Shown: positions 13,210 to 22,680, numbered from the stretch's first letter. The stretch is 64,000 nucleotides of DNA from Halorubrum laminariae (GCF_024494655.1 NZ_JANHDL010000004.1:124001-188000), one strand, 5' to 3'. The notes: generated by a model not told the origin, from the letters alone. A program made the numbers and translations.

Positions 13210-13800
13210 CGTAACTCTCCGTTCATCGGGTGCCCTCTTAAGTCGTCCCCTCAGACGAATCCCCACCTCCGTTCTGCCGGCCTCGGCTACTCCCCGCCGA
13301 CGTGCCACCACCCGGCTCCGTCCTGTTGCCTCCTGCCCGCGGCAACCGGGGGGATGATCATCGCCTCTCCACCCTCACCCTCTACACCACTCCCAGTGGT
13401 TACCCCCGCTTGCCCCCACGCGCCGGAAAGCCCCTTTGCTGTAGCTTCCCATCTGGTGCTGTCGATCGCCGCATCGGTCTGTCCCACCGCGTGGCTGGTC
13501 GTCGATGCAGGTCCCCACACCGAGAGTTGATGGATGGTCTGTTGCTTCTGGTCGACGTCGATCGCTGTCCCTGTCTGGTTGTGCCAGCCGGGGGTCGTCT
13601 TCGCTCGCTGTCCGGTGTTGTTCTGTCCGAGTGGGCCACCCCCCTGTCTCGCACTCCTACGCGCCCCCTCCCAGGCTGTTTCCTCTGCGCCCAGAATCCA
13701 GTATCTGATTTCTGATATAGTTCTCCTGTCTCTCTCACCGATCGCTCACTTCTCCTCTCTCCCCCTCGGCCCCGTCCTGATCTATCGCTACGCGGTCGAC
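13210..13800. other. Strand-biased pyrimidine-rich non-coding tract
   Basis: About 590 bp in which the plus strand is dominated by C and T, with few purine runs. Frames through it lack a believable start or domain. It separates the left arm from the AT-rich zone. Confidence 0.6.
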
Positions 13801-14040
13801 CTTCCGGTCGTATTGCCCTCTAGGCCCCTAACACTGTGAATTCGCGGAACCCACGCAGACTGATCGAGAGGTATATTAGAGAAGCTCTAAAGCTCCCTCA
13901 GCCTGTTAGAACCCACGCAGCGGGATTATGGGGGAGGGTGCGTTGATAATAATCCCCCCAGAATCGACAGCCGTCTAGCGATAAACAACTACATCAGATG
14001 GAATATATAACATATCAGGTATGGTCCAGAAAGGCGTTGG

Positions 14041-14445
14041 GTCTTGCGATTATGGTCGGTTTTGAGGCAACTATTGCCACCTATCATGGAGTTAGGCTAT
14101 ACCGCTCTCATGTTGCGATTACATCGCTGATAGCATACCCCCACGAATCGGGTTCCGTCCTGCGATTAGAGATTGGACGCGGTTGTGTCAAATGTGTATT
14201 GTTCTGGAATTGTAGTACGATAACAACACCGGTCAAATCGCTTCTCGTCTTGCGATTATGAGAATTATCACAACTCCCCCGCTATTCGCATCTCGTCTTG
14301 CGATAACAGAATTTGAGAGATCTTCACCCATCATGTCGTGATGGTCCGAGTGGCTGATAAAGAAACCCTCCAATCTAGTTGTCTTCGTGCGATTATGATT
14401 TTGATAAGAGATTGGCTGTATCGCTCTCCCGTCTTGTGATTTATT
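14041..14445 (+). repeat. Degenerate spaced repeats, consensus CTCGTCTTGCGATTATGAG
   Basis: GCGAT cores occur at about 14046, 14115, 14162, 14218 (variant), 14252, 14300, 14389 and 14436 (variant). Three of the intervals are 47-48 bp. Flanks are partly shared (CGCTCTC before, TATGAG or TAACAG after). The units are iteron-like rather than CRISPR-like. Confidence 0.6.
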
Positions 14446-14578
14446 AGTACTGGTTCGTCGTAATTGTCTGAACTATTATGAGATGGTCGTTGTTGGGTTC
14501 AATGAAGCGGTTTGGTTTCTGTCGGGAGGAGATCGATTCTTAATTAGATTGTTCTGTGATACGCGATAGACATCCACC

Positions 14579-14683
14579 TGTTGTGCCCTGTATGACGGAG
14601 ATATTTTGGCTAGGTTTCTCTGAGATTTTCGATTGATATCGATTTGCTGTGCCATCTGTGGCGGAGATATTCTGATTAGATTG
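14579..14683 (+). repeat. Pair of related ~38-bp direct repeats
   Basis: Two copies about 64 bp apart share the pattern TGYTGTGCC-N4-TGTRNCGGAGATATT, each followed by a GCTAGG- or ATTAGA-type segment. Confidence 0.55.
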
Positions 14684-14938
14684 CCGTTCGCATATCGTTT
14701 TTATTGGGTTTTCTAACCGATACCAAAGCGGTTCACTCCCTTATTTTCAGCACAGTCTTGCTCTAGGCGGCCCCATTAGCTTAGAACGTGGTGTGTTCGT
14801 GGGGATAGTGTTTAGTGTTATAGTGATCGCTGAAGGATTGAAGAACTGTTGCTAGGCCTGTTCAAATGAGAGTCCGGAAGGGATGTCTGAGTTATGGATT
14901 GATTCCGCACAAGAAAATGAGTGGGGAGGATATGGCCG

Positions 14939-17900
14939 CTAGTCGTCGCCTAGATCTTCCCTGAGTTTGTTGATGCCGAAGATTCTCTCCATCCCCGGCA
15001 CGTCCAGCTTGTCGCTAGTCTTCTCGAAGTTGGTCGTGCTGGTTGCTTCTACGTATCCGATCTGGTCAGCGAGAGACGACAGGAGCTGGCGCATCCCGTC
15101 GATGTCTTTGACCACCCAGATGCCGTCACCGGGCATGTTTGCGAGCTTGATGTAGTCGTCCTCAACGTGTCGCCGCTTGTTGGGAGATGTTTCAACCTCA
15201 ACGGTTTTGATGCGATCGTCCAGAGAGTCGTCGGTCGGCTTGGCGTACAGGTCGTACTTCTTCTCTTCGTTGTCCGGGCTGTAGTACATGTGCGTCTCGT
15301 AGCCGAGCGCGTCGTAGTGTGCCTGGATGAGCTTGACGCCGACACGATGCTCCGGGCTCTCCCGGCCGTACTCACCGCCGTCTCGTGGCGCGAGATTGCG
15401 ATCCACGACGACGTTTGCTTCGTCTGTCGGCCAGTAGTACGCCTGCCTGTTTCCGAGCGTGAACTTCTCGAGGTATCCCCAGTCACAGAGGTCTGCTGCC
15501 GTCTCGCTGTAGGGAAGTTCCTTCATCGAGTCCTTGATGTGGTAGCCGTTTACCCCATCGGTGAGCGCGTCGTAGACCATCCGCAGGAACATCTCGTGTT
15601 CGTTCGTGAACTCCTCGGTGTCCGCTGGGGAGGTGTCATCATCGCCGTCGTCGCCGTCATCGTCTTCATCTGCGCGTGCTTTCACGCCGCTGTCCATGTC
15701 GATCGCCTCGTGTTCGCGGTTGACGCAGTGGCGATACCGACTTCGTTCACGCACAGAATCCGCGAGCGAGTTGACGTTGAATGGTCCCGCGTTGTGTCCT
15801 GGCGGGATGGGAAGCGGCCGGAGCGTGAGTATCTCTGGCTTCTGTTTGTGGAAGCCCGTCGACGGCAGCTGGACGATCCACTCGCCACGCCGAAGCCCGG
15901 AGATGCGGTCTTTGATCTCATCATTTTCGAGGTCCTCGTGGAACAGCGACTCCGCGAGGAGGTCGTCGGTCGCGACGTTGCCGATGATCTTCGTGTTGAT
16001 GTTGTTGAGAATCTCCTTGTACGCCCGCCGATTGTCGTTTGGATTGTCTCCGAGTACCTGCTCAGGATACTGCATGATGAGTCCCAGCGAGAGATTGAAT
16101 TCCCGCCCTTTCGGGAGCAGTTCTCGGTAGACAATCTCGTTGCGAGCGATGTTTGCGGACTCCTCGATGATGACGTTCGTGATGTATTCGTCGTCGTCCG
16201 GCGTCCAGATGGACTGCGCCGATGTCCACAGGTGCGAGAGGAACAACACAGTGAACACTTCGCTGCTGGCTCCACGAAGGCTTCCCGTGTCGATGAGAAC
16301 GACTTTGTTTGAGTTGAGGATGCTCTTCATGTCGAGCATCGGTATCTCCTTGCTGTACCAGTTTGTCTCGTCGTTCCAGTATTTATCCTCGATCGTGTAC
16401 GACAGCATATCCCAGATGAAGTCGCGTTCCTTCAGCTTCCGGATCCGATTGAGGACTGCGTCCGTCGTGTTCATGAACTGCCGTGCGTCCTTCTCGAGGT
16501 GCGATTCGAGGATGGACGTGACCTGCGTGTCGGCCGTTCGCGGGATTGCTTCGAGGACTTTGTCGTAGTCTTCGTCGAGGTCTTCGACCTGCTTGCCGTA
16601 CTTCTGGAACTCCTGTGCGGCCTGCATGAGCTCACCGATAGAGAAGTAGTCCTTTCCGTGGTCTTTGTCGAATAGCGCCTTGATGAGATTGGTGAGGATC
16701 TCGTTCGCGACGAACGCCTGTTCGACTGTCTTCTTTCCCAGAACGAAGCGCAATATCTGGAAGTAGTGGTCGATGATATCCTGTTTAGCCGTCTCGCGTG
16801 TCCGCCCGGCACCCTCTGTGAGCGGCCGGAGATCGAAGAACGGCATCCCCGGAACCATGCCGTCTGCCTCGGGGATCTGGATATATTCGACGTCGTCGAC
16901 GTTGCCGAACAGCGTGCGATGACACCGCAGGTAGTTCTCACACATCTCGCCGTCCTTGGGGTCGATGAGGATTGTTGGCCCCTCGAGGTCATTGTGTGTG
17001 GTCAGCATATCGTTGATCGTTGCGACCGTCTTCCCGCTGCCAGTCGTCGCAGCACGGATGTAGTGCTGGGTGAGATGGTCCGCAGACAACGACAGTGCGT
17101 CCCGTTGCGAGAGGTGGTTCCACCACTCGTTTTTCGTCTCGATGGTGCTGATATCGTCGGGCTTGTCGCGGTGATCACGCAGCGCGGTGACGGCGTGACC
17201 GATCGTCATCCCCTTGGAGAACTCCTTGAACACCTCCTCGTTCGGCGAGGTGAGCGGCGACTGTGCCGTGGGCATCCCGCCGGTCCCACCGCGACTTGCT
17301 TTCGGGAGCGAGTCGATCGACGGGACCGTGATGAAGTTTGAGAGCTCGTCGATGTTACAGACGAGCAGCGGTTTTCGTCGCGTCCATGACTCCAGCCCGT
17401 TCGGGTAGGTGATGCCGTGGTTGAGCATCCGTTCGTACTCAGCATCGTTTGTCCCGAGGTAGTTCCCCTCGATGGAGTAGAACTTCCCGCTGACTTGGTT
17501 GAGCGCGTCTTGGAGATTGCGCGCCGTTTCCGCGTCGGATGCTGCGGCTCGCAGTGAGACGTTGTATGTGTGCGACGGGTCCTTCAGGTCGATCTGTCCC
17601 ATCCGACTGGTTCCTGAGCGGTAGCCGCCGGTCTGTGAGTCGTGGATTGAACCACCGATTTCATGCGGCGTATCGCTCCGGTGTCGCTCCTGTTTCTCTT
17701 CGTCGGAGACGCCAAGGGCACCATCTATGAGCGTTCGGAGGACGAGTCCGCCGGTTGTATGGACGCCCTGCTTGAGGTTTCCTTTCTGCCGTTCTGCCTT
17801 TGGAGACCAGTCTGCCCGTGGCTCGAAGACACTCTGAAAGACGACCGCGCCATCCGATTGGATGATCGTCTCGAGGAGGTTTGAGAGTGGTGAGCGTTCG

Positions 17901-18682
17901 ATTGCTTCGTTGTCGTACGACGAGAGTGTCGTCATCCAATCGCGCCGCTTCTCTTCGACACCTTCCCAGCGGACCATCTCAGGGACGTCCTCGAAGATGT
18001 TTGTGATGTCGAATTGTTTGCGCCCGAACTCGAAGTTTTCCGGATACTGCGATCGCGTCGTGCTCTCAAGCCGGTCACATGTAACGTCGCCACGCTCACC
18101 AGGCCCGATGAAGAACTTGAACTGCGCTTCGTCCTCGGGCTTGTAGATGATGAACTCGAAGTTCGATACTGGCTCGATCCCAGCGATGTGGAGCTCCATG
18201 TCGAGCGGGAGCTTCCGTCCGTTCCCGTAGCGGTGGAGGCCGTACAGTTCGCGTTTGACGGTCTCTGAGTTCACTTCCTCACGGACTGGTGTGATTTGGA
18301 TGTACTCCTGTTCGGATTCGATTTCCTCAATGAAGTTTTCAGCCTCACCGTCGCTGAGCGTTCCACTGAGAGACGGATCAGATGCTGATTCGTAGTCCGC
18401 GGGGATGGTGATCGGCTCTTCGTCTTCATCCTCTACCTCCCCATCTATCGCGGCCTCGAAGATATCGAAGTCGCCGTCAACCACCTCGGGTGTCGGCGTC
18501 TCGTCGTCTTCGACCGATGGTTCGCTTGTCTCTTCAGCTGGTGCTGGCGAGGCACTGTCCGTAGTGTCGTCGGCAGTCTCATCGAAGAGGGTCGGCGGCT
18601 GTTCCTCGGATGGTTCGTCTGGGCCGGGCGGTTCTCCTGGCGAAGGAGTATCGCCTTCCCGGTGGTTGTCGTCTTGGCTCAC
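14939..18682 (-). CDS. VirD4/HerA-like coupling ATPase with C-terminal nuclease-like domain
   Basis: This 1,247-aa protein opens with ~130 acidic, disordered residues. It then carries a RecA-type motor: Walker A TTGSGKTV near residue 548 (followed by ILIDPKDGEM) and Walker B NVIIEES near 838, followed by LGLIMQYPEQVL. This layout is that of type IV coupling and HerA/TraD ATPases, which pump DNA to a secretion channel. No membrane segment is visible, unlike most VirD4 proteins. Residues ~1125-1200 (YETHMYYSPDNEEKKYDLYA, then IKTVEVETSP) resemble a PD-(D/E)xK nuclease core with ExE in place of ExK. As the last gene of the secretion block it is the probable DNA pump; the nuclease activity is inferred. 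Confidence 0.85.
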   Translation of the reverse strand: MSQDDNHREGDTPSPGEPPGPDEPSEEQPPTLFDETADDTTDSASPAPAEETSEPSVEDDETPTPEVVDGDFDIFEAAIDGEVEDEDEEPITIPADYESASDPSLSGTLSDGEAENFIEEIESEQEYIQITPVREEVNSETVKRELYGLHRYGNGRKLPLDMELHIAGIEPVSNFEFIIYKPEDEAQFKFFIGPGERGDVTCDRLESTTRSQYPENFEFGRKQFDITNIFEDVPEMVRWEGVEEKRRDWMTTLSSYDNEAIERSPLSNLLETIIQSDGAVVFQSVFEPRADWSPKAERQKGNLKQGVHTTGGLVLRTLIDGALGVSDEEKQERHRSDTPHEIGGSIHDSQTGGYRSGTSRMGQIDLKDPSHTYNVSLRAAASDAETARNLQDALNQVSGKFYSIEGNYLGTNDAEYERMLNHGITYPNGLESWTRRKPLLVCNIDELSNFITVPSIDSLPKASRGGTGGMPTAQSPLTSPNEEVFKEFSKGMTIGHAVTALRDHRDKPDDISTIETKNEWWNHLSQRDALSLSADHLTQHYIRAATTGSGKTVATINDMLTTHNDLEGPTILIDPKDGEMCENYLRCHRTLFGNVDDVEYIQIPEADGMVPGMPFFDLRPLTEGAGRTRETAKQDIIDHYFQILRFVLGKKTVEQAFVANEILTNLIKALFDKDHGKDYFSIGELMQAAQEFQKYGKQVEDLDEDYDKVLEAIPRTADTQVTSILESHLEKDARQFMNTTDAVLNRIRKLKERDFIWDMLSYTIEDKYWNDETNWYSKEIPMLDMKSILNSNKVVLIDTGSLRGASSEVFTVLFLSHLWTSAQSIWTPDDDEYITNVIIEESANIARNEIVYRELLPKGREFNLSLGLIMQYPEQVLGDNPNDNRRAYKEILNNINTKIIGNVATDDLLAESLFHEDLENDEIKDRISGLRRGEWIVQLPSTGFHKQKPEILTLRPLPIPPGHNAGPFNVNSLADSVRERSRYRHCVNREHEAIDMDSGVKARADEDDDGDDGDDDTSPADTEEFTNEHEMFLRMVYDALTDGVNGYHIKDSMKELPYSETAADLCDWGYLEKFTLGNRQAYYWPTDEANVVVDRNLAPRDGGEYGRESPEHRVGVKLIQAHYDALGYETHMYYSPDNEEKKYDLYAKPTDDSLDDRIKTVEVETSPNKRRHVEDDYIKLANMPGDGIWVVKDIDGMRQLLSSLADQIGYVEATSTTNFEKTSDKLDVPGMERIFGINKLREDLGDD

Positions 18683-18819
18683 CGTGAACTGTACGTCACA
18701 ACCAGATTAGTTATGTCTTGTGCCCCCGTTTTCTCTCCTCTCCCGATGTGGGCTCACAGAGGCAGGATTGTTAGAAATCTGTGGGTTTCACCATCCGGTT
18801 CCCATAGTGGTTGTCGTCC

Positions 18820-21048
18820 CTAATCTCGGTACTTCATCCACCACACGAGGAACAAACCAAGAGCGATCCAGTTGATAAAGACGAGGAGGTTCGAGATCAT
18901 CGCGTGGAGGTATCCGATCGGCATCCTCACGATGTTGAGGGCGACCTTGCCTGTCCAGACCTTCGTTGATGACTCGCCATAGTGGGTGTCGAAGTCCTCT
19001 CGGAGAGGGTCCCCCTCGAAGCGCACGTCGACCGTAGAGACGTTTTCACTTACCATCTGGGTGAATTCCCCATCGGAGTTTGTGGTGGTCCTGTGGACAG
19101 ATTCACCGTCGATGATGATCTCACGGTTGGGGACGGGATCATCGGTTTCTGAATGCTCGAGGGTGCCAGTGACCTCGTACGTGGTTGTGTTGAGATCGCT
19201 AACGATCCGCGTCGGTTCAACGGTGATTCGGTGGACCTCACCGATGGGGACGTCATTTCCGAATACGTCGGTGGCGGTGATTTCGATGTCCTCTAACTCG
19301 CTGACCGGCTGTGACAACTGTGAGCCGACAGTCCTGTAGAGTTGAACATCGCCCCCTGTGTCGATGACGTTCTCACCGAGGTTGATCCCTTCGTAGATCT
19401 GGGCTTGATCTTGCATGGTGGGTTTCACTCCGAGGGTGTTGGAAGCCGATGTTCTGTACCCCGCAGCGTCCATGTAGTCACGGTGGAGATTCGGCGTCTC
19501 GTCATGTTTGACAGACGTTCGGACCCACTGTGCCGAGCCGTCCCGTCGGTGCTCGACACGATCGTAGAGTGACTGAGAGAGGAAAATCCACGGGCTGTGG
19601 ATCTTGTACTGGTCTTGGTGGGCGCGCTCCTTACAGAACAGTGCGCCACGCTCGATACACTCTTCGTTGGCCTTCAGCTCGATGCTTCCAAGCGGGTTTT
19701 TCTCTGGTCGCTGGTCGCCGATGATGTCGAAGTAAATCTCGTCACGGAAGGCATTCTCAACGAGGTAGGCATCAATCGTGAGGTCCGTTGCGTCTGCGGC
19801 CTCGATGGTGTAGTAGCTCGGGTCGTGGAAGGCACTTGCTGCGGACACCTTCTTTGTTTTTTCCCACGAGTTACCGGGGCAGGTGCTGTCGACACCGTAG
19901 GTGAGTTCTAAACCGATGAGAACGTCAGAGTAGAGTCCAAGGCGACCGCTCTGAGGATTGTCGATCGTGAGGATGTTCTGGTCGTTTTCAGTAACGTAGT
20001 ATTCGTTGTCGTTCTGAAGAGACATCACTGAACTGCTCTCGATGATCTCCCACTCCTCATACTTAGTGTCCGTTCCGGTGAGAGTTTCGTCACCACTGAC
20101 GTATGAACATTGTTCGCTACTGCTGTAATCTTCTGGGGTGGTGGTTCGGTAGTCAAACACTGTTGTGATATTGACTTGATCCGGATTCACCAGCCAGTAG
20201 TCGTCATAGAGCGCGCCTTCATCCATCCGAGCGACGTCGGCGTAGTGGTCGTGGACGACCTCGACTTCATCTTGCCAGTACCCTTCTGCTGTGGCACCTT
20301 GGACATCATACCGGGCGGAATTGTTCCCGTACCCTGCTGCTGGGACGATGCTCAGGTCGTTGCTCGTGTTGATGAACGTACTCCTTACAACATCTTGGTT
20401 GAGTTCAGTATAGTCCGTGAACTCGCCTTCATAAACTTCCGCATTGCTGGGATTTAGGACAGTTACTCCTTGGAAGGTGCCGCCTTCTTTCTCGTAGATG
20501 AACTCGGCGTTGCGGACCGGAATGGTCCCTCCCCGTCCCTCGATTTCGGCAAAGAGGAGGTTGTCGTCGCCCGTCATGATCGACTCGTTGACGGGGCGGC
20601 TCTGCCCGATGTGGACTAAATCAGTGACTTCCGCTTCGTCATACGATATCCAAGTGTCGTCGGTGGTGACTTGATACTCTGTGTAGAGGGCTTCCCGGAA
20701 CCCATCTGTGAGCTGGGCAAACTCCGTGGTTTGGTCGACGGTATAGGTCCGTTCATCGAGCCTGAGGAGTGGCCGATCTACTTTGTACGTTCTTAGATCG
20801 ACAGATTGGGATGTGACTGAAAAGATATCATCGTTGTTCCCTGTTGAGTTCACATCAATGTCGTTTGAAGCGAGGATGCGGTACGTACCCACGTCGTCTA
20901 CCGGTGGGTTTTGTGTAGCAGTTTCGATCGGTGGATACTCGCCGTAGTCGCTTTCTTGGCCGTCACTGATGAGGATGGCCCCGCTCCCGATCACGAGGAG
21001 AAGTGCTAGTCCAATAACAGCCGAGGTTCGTTTATTGGGTAAGAACAT
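18820..21048 (-). CDS. Large exposed membrane-anchored protein
   Basis: I prefer ATG 21048 (MFLPNKRTSAVIGLALLLVI), which puts a membrane segment at the very N-terminus; an upstream in-frame start at 21105 would add 19 residues. About 690 extracellular residues follow, rich in Asp, Tyr and Thr. They include an Ig/CARDB-like module near the C-terminus (TYEVTGTLEHSETDDPVPNR, REIIIDGESV). A second membrane helix (LVFINWIALGLFLVWWMKYR) ends the protein. The start overlaps the stop of the upstream gene by 17 nt, indicating coupling. The topology suits a cell-surface or channel-capping component of the transfer apparatus. No known family is recognised. Confidence 0.75.
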   Translation of the reverse strand: MFLPNKRTSAVIGLALLLVIGSGAILISDGQESDYGEYPPIETATQNPPVDDVGTYRILASNDIDVNSTGNNDDIFSVTSQSVDLRTYKVDRPLLRLDERTYTVDQTTEFAQLTDGFREALYTEYQVTTDDTWISYDEAEVTDLVHIGQSRPVNESIMTGDDNLLFAEIEGRGGTIPVRNAEFIYEKEGGTFQGVTVLNPSNAEVYEGEFTDYTELNQDVVRSTFINTSNDLSIVPAAGYGNNSARYDVQGATAEGYWQDEVEVVHDHYADVARMDEGALYDDYWLVNPDQVNITTVFDYRTTTPEDYSSSEQCSYVSGDETLTGTDTKYEEWEIIESSSVMSLQNDNEYYVTENDQNILTIDNPQSGRLGLYSDVLIGLELTYGVDSTCPGNSWEKTKKVSAASAFHDPSYYTIEAADATDLTIDAYLVENAFRDEIYFDIIGDQRPEKNPLGSIELKANEECIERGALFCKERAHQDQYKIHSPWIFLSQSLYDRVEHRRDGSAQWVRTSVKHDETPNLHRDYMDAAGYRTSASNTLGVKPTMQDQAQIYEGINLGENVIDTGGDVQLYRTVGSQLSQPVSELEDIEITATDVFGNDVPIGEVHRITVEPTRIVSDLNTTTYEVTGTLEHSETDDPVPNREIIIDGESVHRTTTNSDGEFTQMVSENVSTVDVRFEGDPLREDFDTHYGESSTKVWTGKVALNIVRMPIGYLHAMISNLLVFINWIALGLFLVWWMKYRD

Positions 21049-21415
21049 GGTACAGGAGGTTCCAGAAGGCACTGTAGTTGGCCCCGATAATTGAGAACAG
21101 AACACCGATGCCGAATAAGCGGAATCCCCACGATCGGCGTTGGGTCCGTTTCTTGTTCATCTGCCATGCCATGAACCCAAGGAGGATGAGGGTCAATCCA
21201 AGGATCCAGAATACGCGATCAAGTCCTTCGAAGTGCTCGAACGCGGACCAGAGCATATCGAAGTCGAATTGCATCAGGGGTCCGGAAGCTGATGTCGAAG
21301 CGTACTCGCTTGGAACACTGGACAAAGACGACATGATGTGGCGGAGCTGGGTTGTCACAAGAGAGGAGAACGTAGGTCCATCCTCTAAGATGAACTCTGC
21401 TAATCGGGGGCTCAT
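21032..21415 (-). CDS. Small two-helix membrane protein, 127 aa
   Basis: The N-terminal ~65 residues are polar and Ser/Thr-rich (MSPRLAEFILEDGPTFSSLV...). Two predicted membrane helices follow (VFWILGLTLILLGFMAWQM and WGFRLFGIGVLFSIIGANYS), separated by a short basic loop (NKKRTQRRS) that should face the cytoplasm. It lies between the pilin-like genes and the large surface protein, overlapping the latter by 17 nt. It is probably an accessory subunit of the same envelope complex. No family is recognised. Confidence 0.7.
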   Translation of the reverse strand: MSPRLAEFILEDGPTFSSLVTTQLRHIMSSLSSVPSEYASTSASGPLMQFDFDMLWSAFEHFEGLDRVFWILGLTLILLGFMAWQMNKKRTQRRSWGFRLFGIGVLFSIIGANYSAFWNLLYHVLTQ

Positions 21416-21486
21416 TAGTTCGTGCTACCCGCTATGCGGCCAGGTGTCTAAAATATAGGGGGTGGATTCGTTGTTCGTACCGGACT

Positions 21487-21870
21487 TTACGAACTGCCGG
21501 AACCGCCTTCCGCGACCCACTTCAGGAGGCTCACGAACGCCGTGAAGCCGAAGTAGAACACGATCATGGCGAGACCGCCGACGAGCAGCCAGACTCCGGT
21601 CTGGGCGCGCTCACTGCTACGACGGGCGGTGAACCAGAGGGTGGCTCCCGCGAAGACAGTCACGAAGCCGGCGTATTGAAGCGTTGTGTGGGCAACCTCG
21701 AAGAGATTGTCCAGCATGTTGGTGTATCCGTCCATCCCAGCTTCACAGGCGGAGGGATCCGAGGGGCTACAGTCGTTTGCGACCACGCTCGCCGCACCGA
21801 TCCCACCCGCGGTGAGAACGAACGACAGAGCTAACATCGATAGTACAGCTCGTGAGATTGCTTGGCTCAT
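21487..21870 (-). CDS. VirB2-like pilin subunit, copy 1
   Basis: Start at ATG 21870 (MSQAISRAVLSMLALSFVLT), which gives a clean signal peptide ending near ASVVA. After a short Cys-containing loop (NDCSPSDPSACEAGM), two membrane helices follow (LQYAGFVTVFAGATLWFTAR and VWLLVGGLAMIVFYFGFTAF). These are joined by a basic turn (RRSSERAQTG) and followed by a short Gly/Ser tail. Signal peptide, two hydrophobic helices and a basic loop are the VirB2/TrbC pilin plan. The C-terminal ~75 residues are nearly identical to the next gene. It presumably forms the conjugation pilus or channel-associated filament. Confidence 0.75.
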   Translation of the reverse strand: MSQAISRAVLSMLALSFVLTAGGIGAASVVANDCSPSDPSACEAGMDGYTNMLDNLFEVAHTTLQYAGFVTVFAGATLWFTARRSSERAQTGVWLLVGGLAMIVFYFGFTAFVSLLKWVAEGGSGSS

Positions 21871-22073
21871 GCGTCGAATTCTACAAAACAAGGTACTAAT
21901 ATTAATCTGCCGGTGGTTTTTGCTAAGTTTTCAACTCTAACAACATTATTCCTTGTCAGTTCACCAGTTTGAACATTGGAACGCCCTTACCCTGTTTCAT
22001 GGCGAAGCTGTCGCTAGCCGAGTAGCGTTCAATAAATGAAGTGATGGACTATACGACTGGGTGGAAGTTCCGT

Positions 22074-22499
22074 TTAGGAACTACCAGAACCGCCTTCCGC
22101 GACCCACTTCAGGAGGCTCACGAACGCCGTGAAGCCGAAGTAGAACACGATCATGGCGAGACCACCGATGAGCAGCCAGACACCGGTCTGGGCGCGGTCA
22201 CTGCTACGCCGAGCAGTGAACCAGAGAGTGGCTCCCGCGAAGACAGTCACGAATCCAGCGTACTGAAGCGTCGTGTGAGCAACCTCGAAGAGGTTGTCCA
22301 GCATCGACGTATAGCCGCTCATTTCGTTCGATTCGCAGTCGTCGAAGTTCTCAACGACATTGTCGTAGTCGTCGACGTTAACTTCCTCACAGTTCGTCGT
22401 GGTATCCGCGACGGCCGATCCAACACCGAGCCCCATGCCCGTTGCGACGAACGAGACGAGGAGCATTGACAGTACAGCACGCTTAATTTTTTGGCTCAT
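22074..22499 (-). CDS. VirB2-like pilin subunit, copy 2
   Basis: Start at ATG 22499 (MSQKIKRAVLSMLLVSFVAT), again with a signal peptide ending near SAVA. The exported loop is longer and more acidic than in copy 1 (EEVNVDDYDNVVENFDD). From DGYTNMLDNL/SGYTSMLDNL onward the two products are almost the same, down to the shared end VAEGGSGSS, and the DNA is nearly identical over the last ~220 bp. This points to a recent duplication or gene conversion with diversification of the exposed loop. A palindrome enclosing the TATA box lies at 22525-22544. Confidence 0.75.
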   Translation of the reverse strand: MSQKIKRAVLSMLLVSFVATGMGLGVGSAVADTTTNCEEVNVDDYDNVVENFDDCESNEMSGYTSMLDNLFEVAHTTLQYAGFVTVFAGATLWFTARRSSDRAQTGVWLLIGGLAMIVFYFGFTAFVSLLKWVAEGGSGSS

Positions 22500-22524
22500 G
22501 CGTACAGTATGACCTCCCCATGGT

Positions 22525-22544
22525 ACCGATATATAATTATCGGT
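22525..22544 (-). promoter_or_regulatory. Palindrome enclosing TATA box of pilin copy 2
   Basis: ACCGATA-TATAAT-TATCGGT is a perfect 7-bp inverted repeat whose centre is the TATA element, ~26-45 nt before the ATG at 22499. A protein bound here would block TBP. Confidence 0.6.
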
Positions 22545-22680
22545 CAAATAGGCGTGAAACTTTCAAAATATACAATATAATCCCCTGTCAGTTCAAATTC
22601 GAAAACAAAGATAGTTGTTAGTTCAATTTGTTGAACTGGGATTGTCGTCTCGAAATGGACTATCGTATAAAAAGAGCGGC

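Larger units (their letters stand above)
13801..14938. other. AT-rich non-coding zone, candidate origin or centromere
   Basis: No gene-like frame. It contains a repeated GAACCCACGCAG (about 13,850 and 13,910), a series of degenerate GTCTTGCGATTA repeats (14,041-14,445) and a pair of related ~38-bp repeats (14,579-14,683). The AT content is clearly higher than in either flank. Confidence 0.55.

Noticed and set aside
13302-13715. Plus-strand frame of 137 codons in the pyrimidine-rich tract
   Set aside because: Pro/Arg/Leu-rich low-complexity translation, no promoter and no domain; probably a by-product of base skew.
14041-14445. CRISPR array
   Set aside because: The repeats are short and degenerate, spacers are unequal (34-89 bp), and no cas gene is present; iteron-like is a better description.
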